A stretch of DNA of 64,000 nucleotides from Scandinavium sp036271055 (GTDB lineage Bacteria; Pseudomonadota; Gammaproteobacteria; Enterobacterales; Enterobacteriaceae). The position numbers and the translations under genes are program-made. The stretch is from the NCBI RefSeq assembly GCF_036271055.1, contig NZ_DATBBJ010000033.1, positions 13,689-77,688 of the forward strand, read 5' to 3'. The notes beneath the pieces are model-generated. The model was not told the DNA's origin and ran no database searches. It saw nothing but the letters and a program-made list of their open reading frames with translations. Numbering within the stretch: the first letter of the stretch is position 1; every line of letters begins with the position of its first letter. Shown here one piece after another: positions 34,239 through 42,932 of this stretch.

Positions 34239-35537
34239 ATGGGTAACAACGTCGTCGTACTGGGCACCCAATGGGGTGACGAAGGTAAAGGGAAGATCGT
34301 CGATCTCCTGACTGAACGGGCTAAATATGTTGTACGCTACCAGGGCGGTCACAACGCAGGCCATACTCTCGTAATCAACGGTGAAAAAACCGTCCTCCAT
34401 CTTATTCCATCAGGCATTCTTCGTGACAACGTGACCAGCATCATCGGTAACGGCGTTGTGCTGTCTCCTGCTGCACTGATGAAAGAGATGAAAGAACTGG
34501 AAGACCGTGGGATCCCGGTTCGCGAACGTCTGCTGCTCTCCGAAGCATGCCCGTTGATCCTTGATTATCATGTTGCGCTGGACGTAGCTCGTGAAAAAGC
34601 GCGCGGTGCAAAAGCTATCGGCACCACCGGTCGTGGTATCGGCCCTGCTTATGAAGATAAAGTGGCCCGTCGTGGCCTGCGCGTTGGTGACCTGTTCGAC
34701 AAAGCGACCTTCGCCGACAAACTGAAAGAAGTGATGGAATATCACAACTTCCAGCTGGTGAACTTCTACAAAGCCGAAGCCGTTGATTTCCAGAAAGTGC
34801 TGGATGATGTCATGGCGGTTGCTGACATCCTGACCGCTATGGTTGTCGACGTTTCCGAACTGCTGGATCAAGCGCGTAAGCGTGGTGATTTCATCATGTT
34901 TGAAGGTGCTCAGGGTACGCTGCTGGACATTGACCACGGTACTTATCCGTACGTGACCTCTTCCAACACCACCGCAGGTGGCGTAGCGACAGGTTCCGGC
35001 CTGGGTCCACGTTATGTTGATTACGTACTGGGCATCATCAAAGCCTACTCTACCCGTGTAGGTGCAGGTCCATTCCCAACCGAACTGTTCGATGAAACCG
35101 GCGAGTTCCTCTGCAAGCAGGGTAACGAGTTTGGTGCGACCACCGGTCGTCGTCGTCGCTGTGGTTGGCTGGATGCGGTTGCTGTGCGCCGTGCTGTACA
35201 GATCAACTCCCTCTCTGGCTTCTGCCTGACCAAACTGGACGTTCTGGATGGTCTTAAAGAAGTGAAAATCTGCGTAGGCTACCGTATGCCTGATGGCCGT
35301 GAAGTGACCACCACTCCACTGGCAGCAGACGACTGGGAAGGTATCGAGCCGATTTATGAGTCCATGCCGGGCTGGTCTGAGACCACCTTCGGTGTGAAAG
35401 AGCGCAGTGGCTTGCCACAGGCTGCTCTGGACTACGTAAAACGTATCGAAGAACTGACCGGTGTGCCGATTGATATTATTTCAACAGGCCCAGACCGTAG
35501 TGAAACCATGATCCTGCGCGACCCGTTCGACGCATAA
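34239..35537 (+). CDS. purA: Adenylosuccinate synthetase
   Basis: Condenses IMP and aspartate using GTP, the first committed step to AMP. It has 432 residues. The N-terminal P-loop-like GTQWGDEGKGKIVDLL (about residues 10-25) and GGHNAGHT are present, as are GTTGRGIGPAY and the GTP-binding end region. A possible -10 TAGAAT is at 34203-34208. A hairpin follows the stop. Confidence 0.98.
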   Translation: MGNNVVVLGTQWGDEGKGKIVDLLTERAKYVVRYQGGHNAGHTLVINGEKTVLHLIPSGILRDNVTSIIGNGVVLSPAALMKEMKELEDRGIPVRERLLLSEACPLILDYHVALDVAREKARGAKAIGTTGRGIGPAYEDKVARRGLRVGDLFDKATFADKLKEVMEYHNFQLVNFYKAEAVDFQKVLDDVMAVADILTAMVVDVSELLDQARKRGDFIMFEGAQGTLLDIDHGTYPYVTSSNTTAGGVATGSGLGPRYVDYVLGIIKAYSTRVGAGPFPTELFDETGEFLCKQGNEFGATTGRRRRCGWLDAVAVRRAVQINSLSGFCLTKLDVLDGLKEVKICVGYRMPDGREVTTTPLAADDWEGIEPIYESMPGWSETTFGVKERSGLPQAALDYVKRIEELTGVPIDIISTGPDRSETMILRDPFDA

Positions 35538-35544
35538 TCATGCC

Positions 35545-35567
35545 AGGGGCGCAACTCTTGCGCCCCT
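35545..35567 (+). terminator. Hairpin terminator after purA
   Basis: A 10-bp perfect stem (AGGGGCGCAA with TTGCGCCCCT) and a 3-base loop follow the purA stop by seven bases. The trailing T run is weak. Confidence 0.7.
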
Positions 35568-35676
35568 CTGTTCCCGCTTTCCACCTTCCTCTGCTTAAAT
35601 TAATTAACCGCTATTTAGCTGGCTGGTTTATCATCAATGGTAATAACACCCCGTTTTTCCCTGCTTTGAGGTTGAT

Positions 35677-36102
35677 GTGCAGTTAACGAGTTTCACCGAT
35701 TACGGATTGCGTGCGCTAATCTATATGGCATCGCTGCCGGACGGTCGAATGACCAATATCTCTGAGGTGACAGAGGTGTATGGCGTATCCCGTAATCATA
35801 TGGTTAAAATAATCAACCAGTTAAGCCGTGCAGGTTTCGTAGATGCCGTGCGCGGAAAAAACGGGGGTATTCGTCTGGGCAAACCGGCAAAGGACATTTG
35901 TGTTGGCGATGTGGTGCGTGAATTAGAACCTTTAACGCTGGTGAATTGCAGCAGCGAATTTTGCCACATTACGCCCGCCTGCCGTTTGAAACAGGCGCTT
36001 TCTAAGGCCGTGAACAGTTTTCTCAAGGAGCTGGATAACTACACACTGGCCGATTTGGTTGAAGAGAATCAACCGCTTTATAAATTATTGCTGGTGGAGT
36101 GA
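35677..36102 (+). CDS. nsrR: Nitric-oxide-sensing repressor NsrR
   Basis: Rrf2-family repressor of 141 residues controlling nitrosative-stress genes such as hmp. A winged helix is seen in the N-terminal half (VSRNHMVKIINQLSRAGFV). The [Fe-S] cluster ligands Cys91, Cys96 and Cys102 are present in NCSSEFCHITPACRLK; NO binding to the cluster releases it from DNA. A fourth cysteine, Cys75, is outside the usual set. It starts with GTG at 35677, as in E. coli, and precedes rnr by 38 bp. Confidence 0.96.
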   Translation: MQLTSFTDYGLRALIYMASLPDGRMTNISEVTEVYGVSRNHMVKIINQLSRAGFVDAVRGKNGGIRLGKPAKDICVGDVVRELEPLTLVNCSSEFCHITPACRLKQALSKAVNSFLKELDNYTLADLVEENQPLYKLLLVE

Positions 36103-36140
36103 ACCATCACTTCATTGGAGCTGACAACGGAGGAACCGCT

Positions 36141-38597
36141 ATGTCACACGATCCTTTCAAAGAACGCGAAGCTGAAAAATACGCGAACCCAATCCCTAGC
36201 CGGGAATTCATCCTCGAATTCATCACCAAACGCGAAAAACCCGTCAGCCGAGATGAGCTGGCGAATGAGCTGAATATCGAAGGTGAAGAACAGCAGGAAG
36301 CCCTGCGTCGCCGCCTGCGCGCCATGGAGCGCGACGGGCAACTCGTTTTCACCCGCCGCCAGTGTTATGCGCTGCCGGAACGTCTTGATTTGCTGAAGGG
36401 GAAAGTCATTGGTCATCGCGATGGCTTTGGCTTCCTGCGCGTCGAAGGGCGTAAAGACGATCTCTATCTTTCATCTGAACAGATGAAAATGTGCATGCAC
36501 GGCGATCTGGTGCTGGCGCAACCGCTGGGTGCCGATCGTAAAGGCCGTCGCGAAGCGCGCATTGTTCGCGTGCTGGAGCCAAGAACCGGGCAGATCGTGG
36601 GCCGCTACTTTACCGATGCGGGCATCGGCTTTGTGGTGCCAGACGACAGCCGTCTGAGTTTTGATATTCTCATCCCGGCAGAAGATCTGATGGGCGCGAT
36701 GATGGGCTTTGTGGTGGTCGTTGAGCTGACTCAACGTCCGACGCGCCGTACCAAAGCCATCGGTAAAATTGTGGAAGTGCTGGGCGATAACATGGGCACC
36801 GGCATGGCCGTTGATATGGCGCTGCGTACCCATGACATTCCTTACGTCTGGCCGCCAGAAGTCGAAAAACAGATTGCCAACCTGAAAGAACAGGTGCCGG
36901 AAGAAGCAAAAATCGGCCGTGTGGATCTTCGTGATTTACCGCTGGTGACCATCGACGGTGAAGACGCCCGTGACTTTGATGACGCCGTATTCTGTGAGAA
37001 GAAACGCGGCGGCGGCTGGCGTTTGTGGGTAGCTATCGCTGACGTCAGTTATTACGTGCGTCCACCGACCGCACTGGATGCCGAAGCCCGCAACCGTGGC
37101 ACTTCAGTTTACTTCCCGTCGCAGGTTGTGCCGATGCTGCCGGAAGTGCTGTCCAACGGTCTGTGCTCTCTGAACCCGCAGGTCGACAGACTCTGTATGG
37201 TCTGTGAAATGACCATTTCGGCTAAAGGCCGCCTGACGAGCTATACATTCTACGAAGCGGTAATGAGTTCTCATGCTCGCCTGACGTACAACAAAGTCTG
37301 GCATATTCTGCAAGGCGATCAGGATCTGCGCGAGCAGTACGCCCCGCTGGTGAAGCATATCGAAGAGCTGCACAACCTCTACAAAGTGCTGGATGTCTCC
37401 CGCGCGGAGCGTGGTGGGATCTCGTTTGAAAGCGAAGAAGCGAAGTTTATCTTCAACGCCGAGCGTCGCATTGAGCGCATTGAGCAAACCCAGCGCAACG
37501 ATGCCCATAAGCTTATTGAAGAGTGCATGATCCTCGCCAATATTTCGGCAGCGCGTTTTGTCGAGAAAGAGTCGGAGCCTGCGTTGTTCCGTATTCACGA
37601 TAAGCCTACCGAAGAAGCGATCACCTCTTTCCGTACAGTCCTTGCGGAACTAGGCCTTGAATTGCCGGGTGGTGCGAAGCCAGAGCCGCGCGATTACGCC
37701 GATCTGCTGACCTCCATCGCTGATCGTCCGGATCACGAAATGCTGCAAACTATGCTGCTGCGTTCGATGAAACAGGCGATCTACGATCCAGAAAACCGCG
37801 GTCATTTCGGCCTGGCGCTGCAATCTTATGCGCACTTTACCTCCCCGATTCGTCGTTATCCGGACCTGTCGCTTCACCGCGCCATTAAATATCTGCTGGC
37901 GAAAGATGAAGGCCATACAGGCAACTCAACGGATACCGGCGGCTGGCACTACACCATGGAAGAGATGCTGCAATTGGGTCAGCACTGTTCCTTGACCGAA
38001 CGCCGCGCCGACGAAGCGACCCGTGAAGTGTCTGACTGGCTGAAGTGCGACTTCATGCAGGATCAGGTGGGGAATGTCTTCCCGGGCGTTATCGCCAGCG
38101 TCACCGGCTTTGGCTTCTTTGTGCGTCTGACCGATCTGTTCATCGACGGTCTGGTGCATGTCTCTTCGCTCGACAATGACTACTATCGTTTCGACCAAAT
38201 TGGTCAGCGTCTAATTGGCGAATCTGGCGGGCAGACTTACCGTCTGGGCGACCGCGTGGAAGTGCGCGTGGAAGCCGTCAACATGGATGAGCGTAAAATC
38301 GACTTCTCGTTGATTTCCAGCGAGCGTGGCCCGCGTAACGTCGGTAAAACCGCACGTGAAAATGCGAAAAAACCGGGTAACGGTAAGTCTGGCAGCAAAC
38401 GTCGTCAGGCTGGCAAAAAGGTAAACTTTGAGCCGGATAGCGCGTTCCGTGGCGAGAAAGGCCAGGCCAAACAGAAGCCAAAAGCGGCGAAGAAAGAAGC
38501 TGCCAGTAAAAAAGCCAAAAAGCCGTCGGAAAAAACGCAGAAAATCGCATCGGCCACCAGGGCTAAACGCGCAACGAAGAAAAACGTAGCCGAGTAA
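36141..38597 (+). CDS. rnr: Ribonuclease R
   Basis: A 3'-5' exoribonuclease of the RNB family able to degrade structured RNA; takes part in trans-translation and cold shock. It has 818 residues: an N-terminal helix-turn-helix region, cold-shock domains, the RNB catalytic domain with the metal-binding aspartates in IDGEDARDFDDAVF (about residues 270-283), an S1 domain (GVIASVTGFGFFVRLTDL), and a Lys-rich tail (about 730-818). I chose the ATG at 36141 (MSHDPFKEREAEKY) behind GGAGG; an in-frame ATG 42 bases earlier overlaps nsrR. Confidence 0.97.
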   Translation: MSHDPFKEREAEKYANPIPSREFILEFITKREKPVSRDELANELNIEGEEQQEALRRRLRAMERDGQLVFTRRQCYALPERLDLLKGKVIGHRDGFGFLRVEGRKDDLYLSSEQMKMCMHGDLVLAQPLGADRKGRREARIVRVLEPRTGQIVGRYFTDAGIGFVVPDDSRLSFDILIPAEDLMGAMMGFVVVVELTQRPTRRTKAIGKIVEVLGDNMGTGMAVDMALRTHDIPYVWPPEVEKQIANLKEQVPEEAKIGRVDLRDLPLVTIDGEDARDFDDAVFCEKKRGGGWRLWVAIADVSYYVRPPTALDAEARNRGTSVYFPSQVVPMLPEVLSNGLCSLNPQVDRLCMVCEMTISAKGRLTSYTFYEAVMSSHARLTYNKVWHILQGDQDLREQYAPLVKHIEELHNLYKVLDVSRAERGGISFESEEAKFIFNAERRIERIEQTQRNDAHKLIEECMILANISAARFVEKESEPALFRIHDKPTEEAITSFRTVLAELGLELPGGAKPEPRDYADLLTSIADRPDHEMLQTMLLRSMKQAIYDPENRGHFGLALQSYAHFTSPIRRYPDLSLHRAIKYLLAKDEGHTGNSTDTGGWHYTMEEMLQLGQHCSLTERRADEATREVSDWLKCDFMQDQVGNVFPGVIASVTGFGFFVRLTDLFIDGLVHVSSLDNDYYRFDQIGQRLIGESGGQTYRLGDRVEVRVEAVNMDERKIDFSLISSERGPRNVGKTARENAKKPGNGKSGSKRRQAGKKVNFEPDSAFRGEKGQAKQKPKAAKKEAASKKAKKPSEKTQKIASATRAKRATKKNVAE

Positions 38598-38608
38598 TTT
38601 TAACCTTC

Positions 38609-38648
38609 GCCCTCGCTTCTCTCTAAAAAGAGAGGCCGGGGCGAGGGG
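38609..38648. repeat. Intergenic GC-rich palindrome, copy 2
   Basis: CCTCGC and GCGAGG form the outer arms around an inner CTCTCT/AGAGAG stem with an A-rich loop. It lies between rnr and rlmB and resembles the element at 15335-15369. It is a likely dispersed repeat that may modulate read-through into rlmB. Confidence 0.6.
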
Positions 38649-38678
38649 ATTAACGATCAACAATTTACGAGTATATTC

Positions 38679-39410
38679 ATGAGTGAAATGATTTACGGCA
38701 TCCACGCGGTGCAGGCCCTGTTGGAGCGCGCCCCGGAGCGTTTTCAGGAAGTCTTTATTCTGAAAGGCCGCGAAGATAAACGTCTGATGCCGCTTATCCA
38801 CGCGCTGGAAGCGCAAGGTGTGGTGATTCAGGTCGCTAACCGCCAGTACCTTGACGAAAAAAGCGAAGGCGCTGTGCATCAGGGGATCATCGCCCGTGTG
38901 AAAGAGGGGCGTAAGTATCAGGAAAACGATCTGCCAGACTTGCTCGCTCAGTTCGAGAACCCTTTCCTGCTGATCCTTGATGGCGTTACTGATCCGCATA
39001 ATCTCGGCGCATGCTTGCGTAGCGCGGATGCCGCGGGTGTTCATGCGGTGATTGTGCCGCGCGATCGTTCCGCGCAACTTAACGCGACGGCGAAAAAAGT
39101 CGCCTGCGGAGCCGCTGAAAATGTGCCGCTGATTTCCGTCACCAACCTGGCGCGCACCATGCGTCTGTTGCAGGAAGAGAATATCTGGATCGTCGGCACC
39201 GCTGGTGAAGCTGACCACACGCTGTATCAGAGCAAAATGACGGGCCGTATGGCGCTGGTAATGGGTGCGGAAGGGGAAGGGATGCGTCGCCTGACCCGTG
39301 AGCACTGCGATGAGCTGATCAGCATCCCGATGGCGGGTAGCGTGTCGTCACTGAACGTTTCCGTTGCCACAGGCATCTGTCTGTTCGAAGCGGTACGTCA
39401 GCGCGGGTAA
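38679..39410 (+). CDS. rlmB: 23S rRNA Gm2251 2'-O-methyltransferase RlmB
   Basis: A SpoU-type trefoil-knot methyltransferase of 243 residues modifying the peptidyl-transferase P loop. SPOUT motifs: NLGACLRSADAAG (about residues 108-120), VMGAEGEGMRRL (about 192-203) and SIPMAGSVSSLNVSVA (about 215-230). The last gene before the synteny junction with E. coli; a BIME follows directly. Confidence 0.97.
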   Translation: MSEMIYGIHAVQALLERAPERFQEVFILKGREDKRLMPLIHALEAQGVVIQVANRQYLDEKSEGAVHQGIIARVKEGRKYQENDLPDLLAQFENPFLLILDGVTDPHNLGACLRSADAAGVHAVIVPRDRSAQLNATAKKVACGAAENVPLISVTNLARTMRLLQEENIWIVGTAGEADHTLYQSKMTGRMALVMGAEGEGMRRLTREHCDELISIPMAGSVSSLNVSVATGICLFEAVRQRG

Positions 39411-39417
39411 CATGTTG

Positions 39418-39510
39418 TGCCGGGTGGCGGCTACGCCTGACCCGGCCTACAAAAGAACGGTCCTGCTGGCCCGGATTCTGTAGGCCTGGCAAGCGAAGCG
39501 CCGCCGGGCA
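39418..39510. repeat. REP pair (BIME) after rlmB
   Basis: Two REP units in opposite orientation: TGCCGGGTGGCGGCTACGCC... (39418-39450) and ...GCGAAGCGCCGCCGGGCA (39479-39510), with a short spacer. They lie between convergent rlmB and yjgR. Confidence 0.85.
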
Positions 39511-39543
39511 ATTCAGCGACACTTCACTGGCAACAACCCTCAA

Positions 39544-41046
39544 TTACCGTCTTCTTCCCCCAAGCAAACTGCCCAGCATCCCACGTACAATTTGATTGGT
39601 AATCTGTCGCGTTGCGCTTTTCGCCATAGTTTGTACGACACCATCTCGCTTGCCGCCACGCGGCCCGGTCGTGCCAAACAAAATATCTTTCAAGCCGCCA
39701 AGAATACCGTCATCAACGTCGGCGGTAGCGCCTTTCACCGGAGGTGCGTTCTGCTGTTCTGTTGTCGCCTGCACGCCTTTTTGTAGTTTCTCGAACGCAG
39801 ATTCGCGGTCGACGGCATCTTCATACTTGCCATACAGCGACGAATTGTTGATAAGGCCGTTGCGCTCGTCATCGGTTACTGGCCCCATACGCGAACAAGG
39901 CGCAATCACCATTGCGCGTTCAACCATCGATGGGCTGCCTTTCTCGTCGAGGAATGACACTAATGCTTCGCCAGTGCCGAGTTCCTGAATTGCTTTTTCG
40001 GTGTCGAACGCCGGATTCGCGCGCATGGTCTGCGCCGCTGTTTTCACCGCTTTTTGATCTTTTGGGGTAAAGGCGCGCAGCGCATGCTGAACGCGATTAC
40101 CCAACTGCCCAAGCACGTTATCCGGAATGTCTGACGGGTTCTGCGAAACGAAATAGACGCCCACCGCTTTTGAGCGGATCAGGCGGATCACCTGCTCGAT
40201 TTTATCAAGTAGCACCTGCGGCGCATCGCTGAACAGCAAATGCGCTTCATCGAAGAAGAACACCAATTTCGGTTTATCGAGATCACCCGCTTCCGGCAGT
40301 TGTTCATACAGCTCTGATAACATCCACAGCAGGCTGGCGGCGTACAGTTTCGGCATTTGGTAGAGCTTTTCGGCGCTCAGAATGTTGATAACCCCTTTGC
40401 CATTGCTGTCGGTGCGCATCCAGTCTTTGATATCGAGCATCGGCTCGCCGAAGAAATGCTCCGCGCCTTGTTGTTCGAGCGTTAACAGCCCACGCTGAAT
40501 GGCACCCACGGACGCCCCGCTAATGTTGCCGTACTGATTTTGGAACGATTTGGCGTTATCACCGATGTATTGGGTAATGGCACGCAGGTCTTTGAAATCG
40601 AGTAACAGCAGCCCCTGATCGTCAGCGATACGGAAAATGATGTTCAGTACGCCCGACTGTACGTCGTTCAGATTGAGCAAGCGCGCGAGCAACAGTGGAC
40701 CGAGGTCAGAGACAGTCGCACGAACCGGATGCCCTTTCTCGCCAAAAATATCCCACACCACCACCGGATTGCTATGCGGCTGCCAGTCGGTCACGCCGAT
40801 TTTTTTCAGCCGCTCCATTAATTTTTCAGAAGCCTGACCTTCCTGTGCCACGCCGGTTAAGTCACCTTTCACATCAGCCATAAAGACGGGCACGCCAATT
40901 TCCGAAAACGACTCCGCCATTTTTTGCAGGGTCACTGTTTTCCCTGTCCCTGTCGCGCCAGTGATCAGTCCGTGGCGGTTGGCCATTCCGGGCAGTAAAG
41001 AGAGTTGTTGATCCGTTGTTCGGGCAATTAGCAAAGGTGAGCTCAT
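39544..41046 (-). CDS. yjgR: HerA-like ATPase YjgR (DUF853)
   Basis: A 500-residue ATPase of the HerA/FtsK-like superfamily, function unknown. Walker A GATGTGKT is at residues 30-37, a Walker-B-like LVFFFDEAHLLF is about residue 250, and an Arg/Gly-rich end (GSLLGGRRR) closes the protein. I chose the ATG at 41046 (MSSPLLIARTTDQQ), giving the E. coli length, behind GGAGG. In E. coli this gene lies after lptG, not after rlmB, so its position here is a rearrangement. Confidence 0.92.
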   Translation of the reverse strand: MSSPLLIARTTDQQLSLLPGMANRHGLITGATGTGKTVTLQKMAESFSEIGVPVFMADVKGDLTGVAQEGQASEKLMERLKKIGVTDWQPHSNPVVVWDIFGEKGHPVRATVSDLGPLLLARLLNLNDVQSGVLNIIFRIADDQGLLLLDFKDLRAITQYIGDNAKSFQNQYGNISGASVGAIQRGLLTLEQQGAEHFFGEPMLDIKDWMRTDSNGKGVINILSAEKLYQMPKLYAASLLWMLSELYEQLPEAGDLDKPKLVFFFDEAHLLFSDAPQVLLDKIEQVIRLIRSKAVGVYFVSQNPSDIPDNVLGQLGNRVQHALRAFTPKDQKAVKTAAQTMRANPAFDTEKAIQELGTGEALVSFLDEKGSPSMVERAMVIAPCSRMGPVTDDERNGLINNSSLYGKYEDAVDRESAFEKLQKGVQATTEQQNAPPVKGATADVDDGILGGLKDILFGTTGPRGGKRDGVVQTMAKSATRQITNQIVRGMLGSLLGGRRR

Positions 41047-41181
41047 GATGTTTCCTCCGTTTCTCATGCGTCGAGTATAGGTCAAAGCCGCAGAAATTAT
41101 GCTCAGGCAATTCTGGTCTTTGCGGCGTAACACGCAGCGCCGACTATGCTTTGCATACCTGTTTCAAAAGAGTGGAAGGTA

Positions 41182-42831
41182 ATGTCCAGATTCTTCTTTA
41201 ATGACCGCAAACAGCTGGTCAACGATGCCATTGAAGGCATAGTCTTATCCGCGCCGCACGGCAATCTGGTGCGTTTGGATATCGACCCGGCGATTCGTAT
41301 CATTGCGCGGGGCGATTGGGATAAAAGTCGAGTGGCGGTGATTTCAGGCGGCGGCTCCGGTCATGAACCCGCGCACGCCGGGTTTGTTGGCAAAGGCATG
41401 CTCACCGCAGCGGTGTGTGGCGACTTGTTCGCGTCGCCGAGCGTAGACGCCGTTCTCAACGCTATTGTGGCAGTGACAGGCGATCGCGGCTGCCTGCTGA
41501 TTGTCAAAAACTACACCGGAGACCGTCTGAACTTCGGTCTGGCAGCGGAAAAAGCCAAACGTCATGGCCTGAAAGTCGAGATGGTGATCGTCGCCGACGA
41601 CATTGCGCTGCCGGATAACAAACAGCCGCGCGGTATTGCGGGCACGGCGCTGGTGCACAAGATAGCGGGCCATGCAGCAGAACAAGGTAAAACCCTCAGC
41701 GAAGTACGCAGTATCGCGCAGCATGCGTGCGACAGTGTGTTCAGTCTTGGCGTGGCGATGGAAAGTTGTAATCTGCCGGGCAGCGATGAAGAAGAAGGGC
41801 GGATCAAGCCCGGTCACGTGGAACTTGGATTGGGTATTCACGGCGAGCCGGGAGCGTCGGTGGTCGAGAGCCACAACAGCAAGTCGATTATCGACACCCT
41901 GGTAAAGCCGTTGCAACAGAAAGTGGGCGACGCGAAGGTGGCGGTGCTAATCAACAACCTCGGCGGCGTGTCGGCGCTGGAGATGGCGCTGCTGACCAAA
42001 GAACTGGCGCATTCGGCGCTGAAAGATCAGATAAGTTGGTTGATTGGTCCTGCCGCGCTGGTCAGCTCGCTCGACATGAAAGGTTTTTCGCTCTCCGTTC
42101 TCAAGCTGACTCCAGCGTTTGAGCTGGCGTTACAGGCCGAAGTGGAAACCATTGGCTGGCAGAAGCCTGTTGCTTTTGCGCCATTGAAAACCGAAGCGCA
42201 CGGTAAAATCCAGGACAATCTGGAGATTACGCCGTCTGACAATTCGCACGCGAAAGCGGTTCTGGCTGCCGCGACTCAAACGCTTATCGATCTCGAAAAT
42301 CACCTCAACGCGCTGGATGCGAAAGTGGGTGATGGTGATACGGGATCGACCTTTGCCGAAGGAGCAAGGGACATTGCCCGTTTGCTGAAAGAGGGCAAAC
42401 TGCCGCTGAACGATAGCGCGCTACTTTTGCAGTTGATTGGTGAACGGCTAGCAACGGTGATGGGTGGGTCGAGCGGCGTGCTGATGTCTATCTTCTTTAC
42501 CGCAGCCGGGCAAGCGCTCCATGACGGTAAAAAACTGCCGGATGCGCTATTGAGCGGTTTGCTGCAGATGAAGCATTACGGTGGCGCCGATCTTGGTGAT
42601 CGCACTCTGATCGACTCTCTACAACCAGCGCTAGAAGCGCTGCGCGATCAAGGACCACAAGCCGCCGTTAATGCTGCCAAAACCGGGGCTGAAAGTACGG
42701 CAAGAATGCAGAAAGCGGGGGCGGGGCGTTCGTCCTATGTCAATAAAGAAAATCTTGAAGGTGTGACCGATCCAGGTGCTGTAGCCATCGCTGAAGTGTT
42801 TGCGGCGGTGGAGGGGTTGCCGAACGCGTAA
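41182..42831 (+). CDS. dhaK: ATP-dependent dihydroxyacetone kinase
   Basis: A single-chain kinase of 549 residues converting dihydroxyacetone to DHA phosphate with ATP. The DhaK domain (about residues 1-330) has GGGSGHEPAH (His61) and GIHGEPGAS with His220, the residue that binds DHA covalently in the Citrobacter freundii enzyme. The DhaL domain (about 355-549) has the Mg-ATP aspartates in LDAKVGDGDTGST (residues 378-390). This differs from the three-part PTS-dependent E. coli DhaKLM. I chose the ATG at 41182 (MSRFFFNDRKQL) behind GGAAGG. No dhaD, dhaR or glycerol genes lie beside it. The symbol is by family. Confidence 0.9.
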   Translation: MSRFFFNDRKQLVNDAIEGIVLSAPHGNLVRLDIDPAIRIIARGDWDKSRVAVISGGGSGHEPAHAGFVGKGMLTAAVCGDLFASPSVDAVLNAIVAVTGDRGCLLIVKNYTGDRLNFGLAAEKAKRHGLKVEMVIVADDIALPDNKQPRGIAGTALVHKIAGHAAEQGKTLSEVRSIAQHACDSVFSLGVAMESCNLPGSDEEEGRIKPGHVELGLGIHGEPGASVVESHNSKSIIDTLVKPLQQKVGDAKVAVLINNLGGVSALEMALLTKELAHSALKDQISWLIGPAALVSSLDMKGFSLSVLKLTPAFELALQAEVETIGWQKPVAFAPLKTEAHGKIQDNLEITPSDNSHAKAVLAAATQTLIDLENHLNALDAKVGDGDTGSTFAEGARDIARLLKEGKLPLNDSALLLQLIGERLATVMGGSSGVLMSIFFTAAGQALHDGKKLPDALLSGLLQMKHYGGADLGDRTLIDSLQPALEALRDQGPQAAVNAAKTGAESTARMQKAGAGRSSYVNKENLEGVTDPGAVAIAEVFAAVEGLPNA

Positions 42832-42846
42832 TTGCCTGAGGGGCGT

Positions 42847-42927
42847 GGTAGGCCGGGCAAACTACGCGCCGCCCGGCATTTTTCTGCTGGTCTAATGCCG
42901 GATGGCGTGAACGCTTATCCGGCTTAC
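42847..42927. repeat. REP pair (BIME) between dhaK and treC
   Basis: Two REP-type hairpins: TAGGCCGGGC...GCCCGGCA (42847-42878) and TGCCGGATGGCG...CGCTTATCCGGC (42896-42927). They lie between convergent genes. Confidence 0.85.
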
Positions 42928-42932
42928 GATAA

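Noticed and set aside
38211..39305. A 364-residue minus-strand open frame opposite rnr and rlmB
   Set aside because: It spans two real genes in antisense and shows no recognisable domain.
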